In this document: positions 45,382-53,556 of the stretch, one piece after another
Layout: the number at the start of each line of letters is the position of its first letter
Position numbering within the stretch: position 1 is the stretch's first letter
Assembly: GCA_040752835.1 (NCBI GenBank)
Contig: JBFMGG010000003.1
Coordinates: forward strand, 62,001-126,000
Direction of reading: 5' to 3'
Source of the DNA: Campylobacterota bacterium
GTDB taxonomy: Bacteria > Campylobacterota > Campylobacteria > Campylobacterales > Sulfurimonadaceae
Length of the DNA: 64,000 bases
Translations under genes and position numbers: made by a program
Notes under the pieces: model-generated
What the model was told of the DNA's origin: nothing
The model's database searches: none
Seen by the model: the letters and a program-made list of their open reading frames with translations, nothing else

Positions 45382-46011
45382 ATGAAAACGCAGATCCTTT
45401 TTGACAACGACGGCGTCCTCGTCGATACCGAACACTGGTACTATACCGCCAGCGCCGAAGTGCTCGCCTCGCACGGGTTCATCCTCACCCCCGAACGCTA
45501 CCGCGACATCATGATCGCGGGGCATAGCGCGTTTCTCATCGCCGAGGAAGAGGGAGTCGACATGAGCGTCACCGATCTCTGGCGGGCCGAACGCAACCGC
45601 CTTTACCAGCACTATCTGCGCACCGAAGAGATCGCGATCCCCGGCGTGCGCGAGGTGCTCGCCGAACTCTCCGGCCGCTACCGGATGGGGATCGTCACCT
45701 CCGCGCTGCGGTGCGATTTCGAACTGATCCACGCCTCGCGCGGCCTCGTCGATTACATGGAATTTGTCCTTTGCAGCGGCGAATACCCCCGTGCCAAACC
45801 GTTCCCGGACCCCTACCTGCAAGGGCTTGAACGGCTGGGAGGCGCCAAAGAGCAGACGATCGTGGTCGAAGACTCCGAACGGGGGCTGCGCGCCGCCGTC
45901 GCCGCGGGGATCGAGTGCGTCATCGTCCACAACCGCTTTACCGAAAACCACGATTTCGACACGGCAACCCACCGCATCGGAAAGCTCGACGAACTGATCG
46001 CGTTGCTGTAA
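45382..46011 (+). CDS. HAD superfamily phosphatase, beta-phosphoglucomutase-like
   Basis: 209 residues with HAD motif I FDNDGVLVDTE (residues 6-16; nucleophile Asp is D8, with Asn in place of the common Leu or Phe), motif II IVTSAL, and motif III/IV region KPFPDPYL and VVEDSERGLRAAVAAG. The cap is the alpha-helical subtype I cap, as in phosphoglycolate phosphatase, beta-phosphoglucomutase and the 2-deoxyglucose-6-phosphate phosphatases. The exact substrate cannot be read. Confidence 0.85.
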   Translation: MKTQILFDNDGVLVDTEHWYYTASAEVLASHGFILTPERYRDIMIAGHSAFLIAEEEGVDMSVTDLWRAERNRLYQHYLRTEEIAIPGVREVLAELSGRYRMGIVTSALRCDFELIHASRGLVDYMEFVLCSGEYPRAKPFPDPYLQGLERLGGAKEQTIVVEDSERGLRAAVAAGIECVIVHNRFTENHDFDTATHRIGKLDELIALL

Positions 46012-46035
46012 TGGGTAAAAAAAGGAAATTTCCGC

Positions 46036-46186
46036 TATACTGTCTGCATTGAAAGATGATTTAGAGTCTCATCTTTGGCTGCTTTTTATTGACTTCTATC
46101 AGTACGACCCGCCTTTAGACCGCTCCATTTTATGATTTCGACCACCCGGCAACCGCCGGGTGTATTTACACACCAAAGGCTGCAAC
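46036..46186 (+). promoter_or_regulatory. Promoter and long structured leader of the cold-shock gene
   Basis: TATACT (46036-46041) predicts a start near 46048 and a leader of about 139 bases. Hairpin I: AAAGATGA / TCATCTTT, perfect 8 base pairs with a 9-base loop (46052-46076), followed by a U-rich stretch. Hairpin II: CACCCGGC / GCCGGGTG, perfect 8 base pairs with loop AACC (46143-46162). Long folded leaders control cspA-type genes by temperature in other bacteria. Confidence 0.6.
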
Positions 46187-46405
46187 ATGGCAGAATTACT
46201 CAACGGAACCGTCAAATGGTTCAACGGCGAAAAAGGTTTTGGATTCATCCAACAAGACAACGGCGATAAAGACATCTTCGTTCACTTCCGTCAGGTCAAC
46301 CGCACCGGTTACGGCCGCGTTTCCCTCGACGAAGGGCAAAAAGTGACCTACACGGTCGGTCAGGGCGACAAAGGTCCCCAAGCCGAAAACGTCACGGCGC
46401 TCTAA
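46187..46405 (+). CDS. Cold-shock domain protein (CspA family)
   Basis: Single-stranded nucleic-acid-binding OB-fold protein, an RNA chaperone. The ATG at 46187 ([21 protein letters not shown]) gives 72 residues; RNP1 is KGFGFI and RNP2 is IFVHF. A nine-residue in-frame extension upstream would begin in the leader and is not needed. It is followed by two intrinsic-terminator-like hairpins and two small genes. Confidence 0.95.
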   Translation: MAELLNGTVKWFNGEKGFGFIQQDNGDKDIFVHFRQVNRTGYGRVSLDEGQKVTYTVGQGDKGPQAENVTAL

Positions 46406-46411
46406 GCCTCT

Positions 46412-46440
46412 CAGGCGGCCTGCGCCGCCTGCGTTTTATT
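46412..46440 (+). terminator. Intrinsic terminator after the cold-shock gene
   Basis: Perfect 8-base-pair stem CAGGCGGC / GCCGCCTG with loop CTGC, followed by CGTTTTATT. Confidence 0.75.
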
Positions 46441-46443
46441 AAG

Positions 46444-46460
46444 ACCCCGAAGGGGGTTTT
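46444..46460 (+). terminator. Second terminator-like hairpin
   Basis: Stem ACCCC / GGGGT with loop GAAG followed by TTT, starting four bases after the previous one. Tandem terminators suggest that csp normally ends here and that the two genes that follow need read-through or a promoter that I cannot identify. Confidence 0.6.
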
Positions 46461-46484
46461 AACAAACCGACACAAGGGGACCAC

Positions 46485-46670
46485 ATGGAAAGCAGAGACG
46501 CCGTACTCGACGCACTCAAAAAAGGCAAACGCCTCACCAGCGTCATCACGGGGATGCAATACACCCTTATCGGCGGAAAACTCCATTCCCGCCACGGTGA
46601 CAAGACCGACTGGCGCGAAAGCGGACTGCACTTCGACAATCCCCCCTCCTGGCTCAACCTGCGGGAATAA
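46485..46670 (+). CDS. Small unknown protein
   Basis: 61 residues, basic, no signal peptide: MESRDAVLDALKKGKRL, then VITGMQYTLIGGKLHSRHGDKTDW. Not recognised. The ATG has AAGGGG at eight bases. Codon use and spacing (4 bases to the next gene) support a real gene, and it may be transcribed with the cold-shock gene by read-through. Confidence 0.65.
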   Translation: MESRDAVLDALKKGKRLTSVITGMQYTLIGGKLHSRHGDKTDWRESGLHFDNPPSWLNLRE

Positions 46671-46674
46671 CCTC

Positions 46675-46866
46675 ATGAACGGCAAAGAGCGTAAAAATAT
46701 CCAAAGCGGCAAACGGGTCGCCATCGTCCTCAAACAAGATCAGCCAACCGGAAAGCTCACGGAAGGGATCGTCCGCGACATCCTCACCAACTCCCCCACC
46801 CATCCCCACGGGATCAAAGTACGGCTGATGAGCGGGGAAGTGGGACGGGTCAAAGAGGTGTTTTAA
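46675..46866 (+). CDS. YwbE family (DUF2196) protein
   Basis: 63 residues. The pattern RKNIQSGKRVAIVLKQDQ, then LTEGIVRDILTNSPTHPHGIKVRL and GEVGRVKEV is the YwbE family signature as I know it. Function unknown; the beta-rich, KOW-like look suggests RNA binding. The ATG at 46675 has GGGAA upstream; a longer frame upstream overlaps the previous gene and is not used. Confidence 0.85.
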   Translation: MNGKERKNIQSGKRVAIVLKQDQPTGKLTEGIVRDILTNSPTHPHGIKVRLMSGEVGRVKEVF

Positions 46867-46870
46867 ATCC

Positions 46871-47521
46871 TCATAACGTCAAGCTGATCCGCTCGACGTT
46901 CACCGCTTTCCCCCGACTATTCCCCTTCACATACTCCACAATCATCCCATGAAACCGCGCAAACGCCGCATTTAGCTGCACTTCGTCGAAGTAATTACGC
47001 ACCCCCGCTTCGCACCACTCCTGCAGCTCGTCGTAACTCTCGAACTCATAGCCGAAGGCATTGAGGAGCCGCGCCGTGTAGGCGTCGACGACCATGACGG
47101 CTCGCGCGCAGGCGTAGCATAGGATGCTGTCGGCGCTCTCGGGGCCGATCCCCTTTTGCGACAAGAGCCACTCCCGATCCACCGAGAGGGAAAACGTCTC
47201 GAAATCGCCGTATTCGTCAAGCAGGTTTCGGCACAGACGGATCAGGTTGGCGGCTTTGGCTTTGAACAGTCCGCTGGGGCGGATCAGCTCCATCAGGCTC
47301 TCGTTGTGGCATTGTGCGATCATGGCAGGGTCGAGCAGTTCGCGTTCGCGGAGGTTGGCGAGGGATTGCTCGACGCGGCTCCACTGGGTGTTCTGGGTGA
47401 GGATCGCACCGACGACGACCTCAAAGGTTCCGTACGACGGCCACCAGAGCGGCGGGGAGTTTTCGAGGAGTTTGAGGCGCTCCAGTGCGCTGAAAAGTTC
47501 AAAAGAGTCCTGCAAATGCAT
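46871..47521 (-). CDS. Endonuclease III-related DNA glycosylase, MagIII-like (3-methyladenine)
   Basis: 216 residues from the ATG at 47521, which overlaps the stop of the next gene upstream (TAATG). The helix-hairpin-helix LLSQKGIGPESADSILCYACA and the catalytic-Asp segment VMVVDAYTARL (Asp after VV) identify the superfamily. The C-terminal cysteine cluster that holds the [4Fe-4S] in endonuclease III is missing, as in H. pylori MagIII, which removes 3-methyladenine and uses a lysine instead of the Fe-S. The N-terminal FEVVVGAILTQNTQW fits MagIII. Confidence 0.85.
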   Translation of the reverse strand: MHLQDSFELFSALERLKLLENSPPLWWPSYGTFEVVVGAILTQNTQWSRVEQSLANLRERELLDPAMIAQCHNESLMELIRPSGLFKAKAANLIRLCRNLLDEYGDFETFSLSVDREWLLSQKGIGPESADSILCYACARAVMVVDAYTARLLNAFGYEFESYDELQEWCEAGVRNYFDEVQLNAAFARFHGMIVEYVKGNSRGKAVNVERISLTL

Positions 47522-48330
47522 TACTCCTCGATCCACGCATCCGTACGCAATACTCTGCCGTCGTCGAAGATTTTGAGCTTGAACGCGTCGGTGCATTTGC
47601 CCGCTTCGAGGTTCAGTATGGCGATCTGGAGGATCTTGCGGCATTTTTCAGGGACTTCGAACCGTCCCGATACTCCGGTCAAAAACCGCTCGACGGGGAC
47701 GGAGGCATCCATCCCGATGACGTTGTCTCGGCAGCCGGTGAGGCCGATGTCGGTCATGTACGCCGTCCCCTGCGCAATCTGGAAATCGTCGCTGGCAACG
47801 TGGGTATGGGTGCCGATAATTCCGCTGACTTTCCCTTGCAAAAGCATCATCATCGCCCGTTTTTCACTCGTAACTTCGGCATGGAAATCAAGAAAGATAT
47901 TCTCTACCCCCTCTTCGCGCAACGACGCAACGCTATCGCGGGCGCAGCGAAAGGCATTGTCCACGTACGGCATCCCGTAATGCCCCATGATGTTGAGGAC
48001 CGCGAGTTTCTCCCCCGCGACCTCGAAAATCCGGCACCCGCTGCCGGGGACCCCTTCGGGGTAGTTGTGGGGGCGCAGCAGCGGCAGGGAGGCCAGAAGT
48101 GGTTCGACCTCTTTTTTGTCCCACGTGTGGTTCCCGCCGCTCATGCAGTCGATCCCCATAGCCAACAGCTCGTGGGCGTTTTTGACCGTGACGCCGAAGC
48201 CGTGGGAGGCGTTTTCGTAGTTGGCGATCACAAAATCGATCCCGTATTCGCGGCGGAGGCGCGGGAGGTGTTCTTTGATCATGCTTCGTCCCGGACGGCC
48301 GACGATGTCCCCGATAAACGCGATTTTCAC
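47521..48330 (-). CDS. YmdB-type metallophosphoesterase (TIGR00282)
   Basis: 2',3'-cyclic nucleotide phosphodiesterase family, involved in RNA regulation in Bacillus. 269 residues: FIGDIVGRPGRSMIKEHL (metal Asp), ANYENASHGFGVT, GGNHTWDKKE, LDFHAEVTSEKRA and GTHTHVASDD, all metal-site motifs, and TDIGLTGCRDNVIGMD. Its start overlaps the stop of the upstream membrane-protein gene by 4 bases. It forms a unit with the MagIII-like gene. Confidence 0.93.
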   Translation of the reverse strand: MKIAFIGDIVGRPGRSMIKEHLPRLRREYGIDFVIANYENASHGFGVTVKNAHELLAMGIDCMSGGNHTWDKKEVEPLLASLPLLRPHNYPEGVPGSGCRIFEVAGEKLAVLNIMGHYGMPYVDNAFRCARDSVASLREEGVENIFLDFHAEVTSEKRAMMMLLQGKVSGIIGTHTHVASDDFQIAQGTAYMTDIGLTGCRDNVIGMDASVPVERFLTGVSGRFEVPEKCRKILQIAILNLEAGKCTDAFKLKIFDDGRVLRTDAWIEE

Positions 48331-48908
48331 TCTTTGATCTCCTTTAATTCTTCACGCAGCCGTTTTTTTCCCTCACGGAAGCTTTCGCTGTCACCGTATT
48401 CGAAAAAACGCCGATAGCGCGAATGCATCGACCTCACCCGCTCGGCATGGCGGATCGGGCACCAGTACTGCTCGGTACGCCCCGCAATCTCGGTGATATA
48501 AGCAATAAGACCGTTAAAATAACTGCAATAGAGGCAATTGAGTTTTTCGACCAGGTTCAGATACCCCAGCCGGTGGCGGTCGATGATGATGTAATCGTTC
48601 CGCCGTACCCGCTCGATCTTATAGATCGGAAAACAGATCCGCTGGTACAGGGTGACGAACAGATCGAGGATCAGTGCCGGAAAAAGGACCGACCAGATCA
48701 CCGGGGCACTGAGCAGATGCAAAAGAGGGGCGCGCGCCACGTACACAAACAGGTTCTGGCGATCGCGTCGGTACCGGGCGAGCACCTCTTCGCGTTTTTT
48801 GGTGATTTCGCACCGGAAATCTTCGTATTCACGGTGCAGTTCACTCTCCAGCTCGGCCTCGAGGGTTTTGATCCGGGCGATCAGTTCATCGATTTTAGGA
48901 CGTTCCAT
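48327..48908 (-). CDS. Unknown membrane protein with N-terminal coiled coil
   Basis: 193 residues from the ATG at 48908. N-terminal coiled coil (about 1-45, ELIARIKTLEAELESELHR-type), hydrophobic region (about 60-90, LLSAPVIWSVLFPALILDLFVTLYQ) and a cytosolic C-terminus with conserved-looking IIIDRHRLGYLNLVEKLNCLYCSYFNGL, a CxxC-like pair and a terminal Lys/Glu-rich tail. Not recognised by name, but looks like a conserved Campylobacterota family. Overlaps the YmdB-type gene. Confidence 0.75.
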   Translation of the reverse strand: MERPKIDELIARIKTLEAELESELHREYEDFRCEITKKREEVLARYRRDRQNLFVYVARAPLLHLLSAPVIWSVLFPALILDLFVTLYQRICFPIYKIERVRRNDYIIIDRHRLGYLNLVEKLNCLYCSYFNGLIAYITEIAGRTEQYWCPIRHAERVRSMHSRYRRFFEYGDSESFREGKKRLREELKEIKE

Positions 48909-48944
48909 CACCGAGCCCCTTTACGCAAAATTTTAAAACTATAC

Positions 48945-48950
48945 TATAAT
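48945..48950 (+). promoter_or_regulatory. -10 box of the metallopeptidase gene, predicted leaderless start
   Basis: TATAAT followed by CCCCCC and the ATG at 48957. No ribosome binding site is possible in six cytosines. Confidence 0.62.
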
Positions 48951-48956
48951 CCCCCC

Positions 48957-49487
48957 ATGCAATCGCTAAAGTACCTCGCCCACTATCCCGAAGAACTCCG
49001 TGCGCGGGTGCGCGATCTCATCGAGCGCAACGCGCTGGGGGAACATCTTCGGGACAAATACCCCGAGCTTCACCCCTACACGACCGACAAGGCGCTTTAC
49101 GGCTACGTCACCGAACTCAAAAACGCCCATCTGCGTAATGCCCCGCCGATTGCCAAAGTCCATTACGATGCGAAAATGCGCGATCTCACCTCGGCCCTGG
49201 GAACCCATACGTTCGTTTCCCGGGTTCAGGGGGGAAAGCTCAAGGCCAAAAACGAGATCCGTATCGCCAGCCTCTTCCGCACGGCCCCCGAGCCGTTTTT
49301 ACGGATGATCGTCGCCCACGAGCTCGCCCATCTCAAAGAGAAAGAGCACAACAAAGCGTTTTACAAACTCTGCTGTCACATCCTCCCGCACTATCATCAG
49401 CTCGAATTCGACGTGCGGCTCTATCTGACCTATCTGGATCTTTTCGGGGAACTTTACACCCGCGACAATTCGACCAAAACCTCGTAA
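48957..49487 (+). CDS. YgjP-like M48 family metallopeptidase
   Basis: 176 residues. HEXXH zinc site is HELAH (in IVAHELAHLKEKEHNKAFY), with a third ligand His from EHNKAF, the YgjP/SprT-like arrangement. The start at 48957 (MQSLKYLAHYP) is directly downstream of TATAAT. The longer reading frame upstream runs antisense through the previous gene and is not used. Function is unknown; it may be a soluble intracellular protease. The 3' end overlaps the convergent rlmC by 34 bases. Confidence 0.85.
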   Translation: MQSLKYLAHYPEELRARVRDLIERNALGEHLRDKYPELHPYTTDKALYGYVTELKNAHLRNAPPIAKVHYDAKMRDLTSALGTHTFVSRVQGGKLKAKNEIRIASLFRTAPEPFLRMIVAHELAHLKEKEHNKAFYKLCCHILPHYHQLEFDVRLYLTYLDLFGELYTRDNSTKTS

Positions 49488-50569
49488 TGGGGGGTGTGAG
49501 GAAACATGTCGAACATCTGTACCCTCTGCGCGCGGTAGCCGTTGAGCTGTTCGAGATCCTTGGCGAGTGAGAGCGCGTTACAGCTGGAATAGATGATCCG
49601 ATCCGGCGCGATTTTGGAAAGCCATTTGCACAGATGCTCCCCCAATCCCCGGCGGGGAGGGTTGACGATGACCGTATCGGGATGTTCTCCCGCAGTGGCG
49701 CTGAACGTCGCGGCGTCGAGGCTCTCGAACCGCAGTCCTGAGTGTCCCATCATCTGTGCCGATTCGCGGGCGCATGCGATCGCTTCGCTCTCGATCTCGA
49801 TCCCCGTGATCTCTCTCCCCTCGCCCGCGCAGTGGAGGGCGAATCCCCCGACGCCGCAAAAAAGGTCCCAGACGCGGGAGGGTTTGTTCTCCAGCGTCCA
49901 GTCCGCGGCGGTGCGGTAGAGTTTTTCGGCGACGGCGGGGTTGGTCTGGAAAAAGCTTTTGGGGCGGATAAAAAGGGGGACGCCGTTAAAACGCTCCTCC
50001 AGACGCTGCGCTTCGGTGAGGAAGATCTCTTCCTCACCCTCCAGGATCGCCATGTGGATGCTTTGGATGTTGGCGGTGACGACTTTGAGCTCGGGGGCGC
50101 GTTGCATCAGCGTCCCCAGCTCTCCCTGCAGCCGGGGGATGATTCCGTGCGAACGGAGCACGAAACGCAGAAGCATCCCCCCCTGCGTACTGCGGGTGAG
50201 GAGAACGTATTTGAGCTCCCCTTTTTTCTTTTTGAGATCGTATCCTTTGATCCCCAGCTCGCGCAGCCACTCCTGCACAACGTGCAACACCCTCTGCATC
50301 GACGCGTCGTACAGGGGGCACTCGATCAGGCTGGATTCTTCGTCCAGCCCCAGCACAACCCCCTCAAGGGTCGGTATCGCAACCATTTTGGCCTTGTTGC
50401 GGAACCCTTTGAGCGGGCTGGGAACGGGTTTGAGCCAGTGCGCGGGGGCGTAGGGGGAGAGGAGCTCGTGCAGGTGCGCCTCTTTTTGTTTCACCTGTTC
50501 GGCGTAAAAATAGTCGATCCAACCGCACGAGCGGCACTGATAGGTATCGAAATACGAACAAAAACTCAT
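49454..50569 (-). CDS. rlmC: 23S rRNA (uracil-747-C5)-methyltransferase, RlmC/RumB type
   Basis: 371 residues from the ATG at 50569, overlapping the mfd stop (TGATG). N-terminal cysteines (CSYFDTYQCRSC) and IECPLY make the [4Fe-4S] site of RlmC/RlmD, and the short length without a TRAM domain points to RlmC. SAM-binding site is DLFCGVGGFALH; motif IV is VNPPRRGL; the catalytic cysteine is in IIYSSCNALSLAKD. RlmD or TrmA are less likely alternatives. Last gene of the yajC-to-rlmC chain. Confidence 0.86.
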   Translation of the reverse strand: MSFCSYFDTYQCRSCGWIDYFYAEQVKQKEAHLHELLSPYAPAHWLKPVPSPLKGFRNKAKMVAIPTLEGVVLGLDEESSLIECPLYDASMQRVLHVVQEWLRELGIKGYDLKKKKGELKYVLLTRSTQGGMLLRFVLRSHGIIPRLQGELGTLMQRAPELKVVTANIQSIHMAILEGEEEIFLTEAQRLEERFNGVPLFIRPKSFFQTNPAVAEKLYRTAADWTLENKPSRVWDLFCGVGGFALHCAGEGREITGIEIESEAIACARESAQMMGHSGLRFESLDAATFSATAGEHPDTVIVNPPRRGLGEHLCKWLSKIAPDRIIYSSCNALSLAKDLEQLNGYRAQRVQMFDMFPHTPHYEVLVELSRV

Positions 50570-53556
50570 CAGAGCACCTTCGGCTTCGCGGTACGGAGGT
50601 ATTTGAGGACTGCGGCGATCAGGTCGTCGTCGTCCTTGCTCGGGCTTTGAAGCGTCTCTTTCGAGCCGTTTTGGTATTCGATCGTGATGTTCTGGTTGTA
50701 ATTGCTGACCATTTTCACCTTTTTCTCGATGCACAGCAGTTTGATCACCATGATATCGAAAAACTGGCGCGTCGGGGTATCGGCCTTGCCGAAACGGTCT
50801 TCGACCTCTTCGAGGATGTCGTACACTTCGGCCATCTCCTCGCAGTGGCTGAGACGGCGGTAAAGTTCGAGGCGAAGGCGGTCTTCGTGGACCACCTCGT
50901 CGCTGATGAAGGCGCTGACGGTGAGTTTGATGTCCACTTTGGCGCGGGTCTCGGTCGTCTGGTTGGTGAGGAGTTTGATCGCATCTTCGAGCATTCTCAG
51001 ATAGAGCGAATAGCCGATGTTTTTGATATGGCCGCTCTGGGCATCGCCCACGAGGTTCCCCCCGCCGCGGATTTCGAGGTCGTGGTAGGCCAGCATCGAT
51101 CCGCTCCCCAGAAACGAGTTCGATTCGAGCGCCACAAGCCGTTTTTTCGCCTCTTCGGTGAGGCTCTCCTTGTCATCGACGATGAAATAGGCATACCCCT
51201 CGATGTGTCCCCGTCCCACGCGCCCGCGCAGCTGGTGGAGATCGGCCATTCCGAAACGGTCGGCCCCGTCGATGATCATCGTGTTGACGGTGGGCATGTG
51301 GATCCCCGATTCGATGATCGAGGTCGCCAGCAGCACGTCGTACTCTTTTGCGGCAAATTTGGCGATCTCCTCCTCGGTCTCGGCGGCCCCGACTTTCGAA
51401 TGGAGGATCAGGATCCTCAGATCGGGGAGGATCGCTTTGAGTTCTCCCGCCTTGATCACCATCGAATCGATCGAGTTGTGGACGTAAAATACCTGTCCGC
51501 CGCGGCGAAGCTCGCGCAGGATCACTTCCTTGATAAGCTTCTCGTCGTAGTTTTTCACAAAGGTCCGCACCCCCAGCCGCTCGCTCGGCGGGGTGAGAAG
51601 TTCGGAGAGGGTCTTGATCGAGCTGAGCGCCTGGTTAAGACTGCGCGGGATCGGGGTGGCGCTCATGCTGAGGAGATGGACGTTCTCGTAGAGAGTTTTG
51701 AGCTTCTCTTTTTGCTTCACTCCGAATTTGTGCTCCTCGTCGATGATGACGAGCCCCAGCTTGGCGCAGCTGACCCCCAGCAGGGCGTGGGTTCCGACGA
51801 CGCAGTCGATCTCGCCGCTCCCCAATGCGCGCAGAATCGCGTTTTTCTCCTTGGTGCTCACGAAGCGGTCGAGTTTGCCGACCCGTATCCCGAACTCACC
51901 CAGACGCTCTTTGAGCGAGCGGTAATGCTGCGAGGAGAGCAGCGTTGTCGGAACGACGAGAAGCGTCTGGTAGCCTCCCCGCACGGCGGCGAAAATCGCG
52001 TTCATCGCCACCTCCGTTTTCCCGAATCCGACGTCCCCGCTAAGCAGCCGGTCCATGATCTTGCCCGAGGAGAGGTCGGCGACGATCGCGTCGACGGCGC
52101 TTTTCTGGTCGGGAGTATAATCGAATCCCGCGTGGGCCTGAAAACGTTTGAGTTCCCCCGCATCGCATTCGATGGCCGGGGCCTTGACCAGGGCTCGGCT
52201 CGCGGCGATCCCCACGATCTCCGAAGCGATCTCGAACAACCGCGCCTTGACCGTCTCTTTGAGTTTACCGAAGCTCCCTTTCCCCAGACGGTCGAGGACG
52301 GGAAGCGAGCCCGAGGCGATGTAGCGGTCGATCGCATCGAGGTTTTCGACGGGGAGGAGCAGTTTGTCGTCCCCCATGTACTTGATGACGACGAGGTCTT
52401 TCACGCCGCCGAGGATTTCGGCCTGCTCGATCCCCTCGAAGATCCCCACCCCGTACTCTTCGTGGACGACGTAGTCGCCCACTTTGAGGTCGTCGAGCAG
52501 AATCGAGGTACGGCGACGGCGCCGTTTCTTCTCGCGGCGGTTGAGCGACACGATCACCTCATCGGGGCCGATCAGGTTGAGTACCAGCCCCGAAGTGCGT
52601 AATTCGATCCCCTTGGTATCGAATATCCCCGCCGCTTTGAGCTGGGTGTCGCTTGCGGCGATCAGAATGAATTTTTTGTTTTTGTGGACGCTGCGGAGCG
52701 TGTCGAGGGAGGGGGCGACGAGCGGCGCGTAACGGCTTGCTTCGGGGATCACCTCTACCTCAAAACGTTCCCGCGCAAGAACGGGCTGATTGAGACCGTA
52801 CGCCTCGTCGATGACGCTTTTCATCTCGCGGATGCGGAGAACCTTTTTCCCTTCGCACAGGTCGTATCCCGCGTCCCCAAGCACCCAGTAGCCCAGCGAA
52901 GCGATGTCCTTGACGAAACTGTCGCTGATTGCGTTCTCCACCTCACGGGTAAACCGTTTGTACTGCTGGGCATCCAGCGAGAAAAAGGTACTGGTCACAC
53001 GAATCTGGGCGACCTCTTCTTTGTACGTGCGCTGGGTCTCGACATCGAAAAACCGGATCTCTTCCACCTCGTCGTCAAAAAGGCTGATACGGCAGGGATT
53101 TTCACTCCCCGGAACGTAGATATCGAGGATGTCGCCGCGATGCGACACCTCCCCTTCCATTTCGACCATGTCGACGAAGGTGTATCCCCAGTGCAGCAGT
53201 TTCTCTTTGAGCGCGCCCAGGTCGAGCCGGGAAGCGAATTCGATCTCGAAACTTTGCAGCAGCTCCTCTTTGGGGACGGGAAAAAGAAGGGTCTTGAGCG
53301 GCGAAATTACCAGTGGTTTGCGCGAGGCGGCATAATAGGCGCGCAGCGCGGAAAAAAGGGCGAAAAGTTCTTCGCCAAAGGGGCGGAGGTCGTCCATATA
53401 GGCGGCGCGGAAATCGGGGAGCACCGCCGTCTCGATCCCGAGGAACGCGCAGACGTCGGCAAGTTCCCCCGCTTCTTTGGCATCTTCGCACAGGAGAATG
53501 TCGGGGCGTTTTTTGGGATCGGTTTTGAGATACTCGTACAGTCGTGCCTGTGCCAT
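50569..53556 (-). CDS. mfd: Transcription-repair coupling factor Mfd
   Basis: Removes stalled RNA polymerase and recruits UvrA. 995 residues, close to H. pylori Mfd and shorter than the roughly 1150 of E. coli; the N-terminal UvrB-like region is reduced. RNA-polymerase-interacting domain near 340-400 (KVGDYVVHEEYGVGIFEGI), translocase motif I SGDVGFGKTEVAM, DEEH box IIDEEHKFG, SATPIPR motif III, and QLRGRVGRG motif VI. C-terminal TRCF domain follows. It starts inside the folC stop. Confidence 0.96.
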   Translation of the reverse strand: MAQARLYEYLKTDPKKRPDILLCEDAKEAGELADVCAFLGIETAVLPDFRAAYMDDLRPFGEELFALFSALRAYYAASRKPLVISPLKTLLFPVPKEELLQSFEIEFASRLDLGALKEKLLHWGYTFVDMVEMEGEVSHRGDILDIYVPGSENPCRISLFDDEVEEIRFFDVETQRTYKEEVAQIRVTSTFFSLDAQQYKRFTREVENAISDSFVKDIASLGYWVLGDAGYDLCEGKKVLRIREMKSVIDEAYGLNQPVLARERFEVEVIPEASRYAPLVAPSLDTLRSVHKNKKFILIAASDTQLKAAGIFDTKGIELRTSGLVLNLIGPDEVIVSLNRREKKRRRRRTSILLDDLKVGDYVVHEEYGVGIFEGIEQAEILGGVKDLVVIKYMGDDKLLLPVENLDAIDRYIASGSLPVLDRLGKGSFGKLKETVKARLFEIASEIVGIAASRALVKAPAIECDAGELKRFQAHAGFDYTPDQKSAVDAIVADLSSGKIMDRLLSGDVGFGKTEVAMNAIFAAVRGGYQTLLVVPTTLLSSQHYRSLKERLGEFGIRVGKLDRFVSTKEKNAILRALGSGEIDCVVGTHALLGVSCAKLGLVIIDEEHKFGVKQKEKLKTLYENVHLLSMSATPIPRSLNQALSSIKTLSELLTPPSERLGVRTFVKNYDEKLIKEVILRELRRGGQVFYVHNSIDSMVIKAGELKAILPDLRILILHSKVGAAETEEEIAKFAAKEYDVLLATSIIESGIHMPTVNTMIIDGADRFGMADLHQLRGRVGRGHIEGYAYFIVDDKESLTEEAKKRLVALESNSFLGSGSMLAYHDLEIRGGGNLVGDAQSGHIKNIGYSLYLRMLEDAIKLLTNQTTETRAKVDIKLTVSAFISDEVVHEDRLRLELYRRLSHCEEMAEVYDILEEVEDRFGKADTPTRQFFDIMVIKLLCIEKKVKMVSNYNQNITIEYQNGSKETLQSPSKDDDDLIAAVLKYLRTAKPKVL

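Noticed and set aside
48423-48956. N-terminal extension of the metallopeptidase gene
   Set aside because: It runs antisense through the membrane-protein gene at 48327-48908 and upstream of a TATAAT box placed six bases before the chosen ATG.
50647-52602. 651-codon open frame antisense to mfd
   Set aside because: Same shadow effect; no ribosome binding site, no recognisable domain, and mfd motifs are complete on the other strand.
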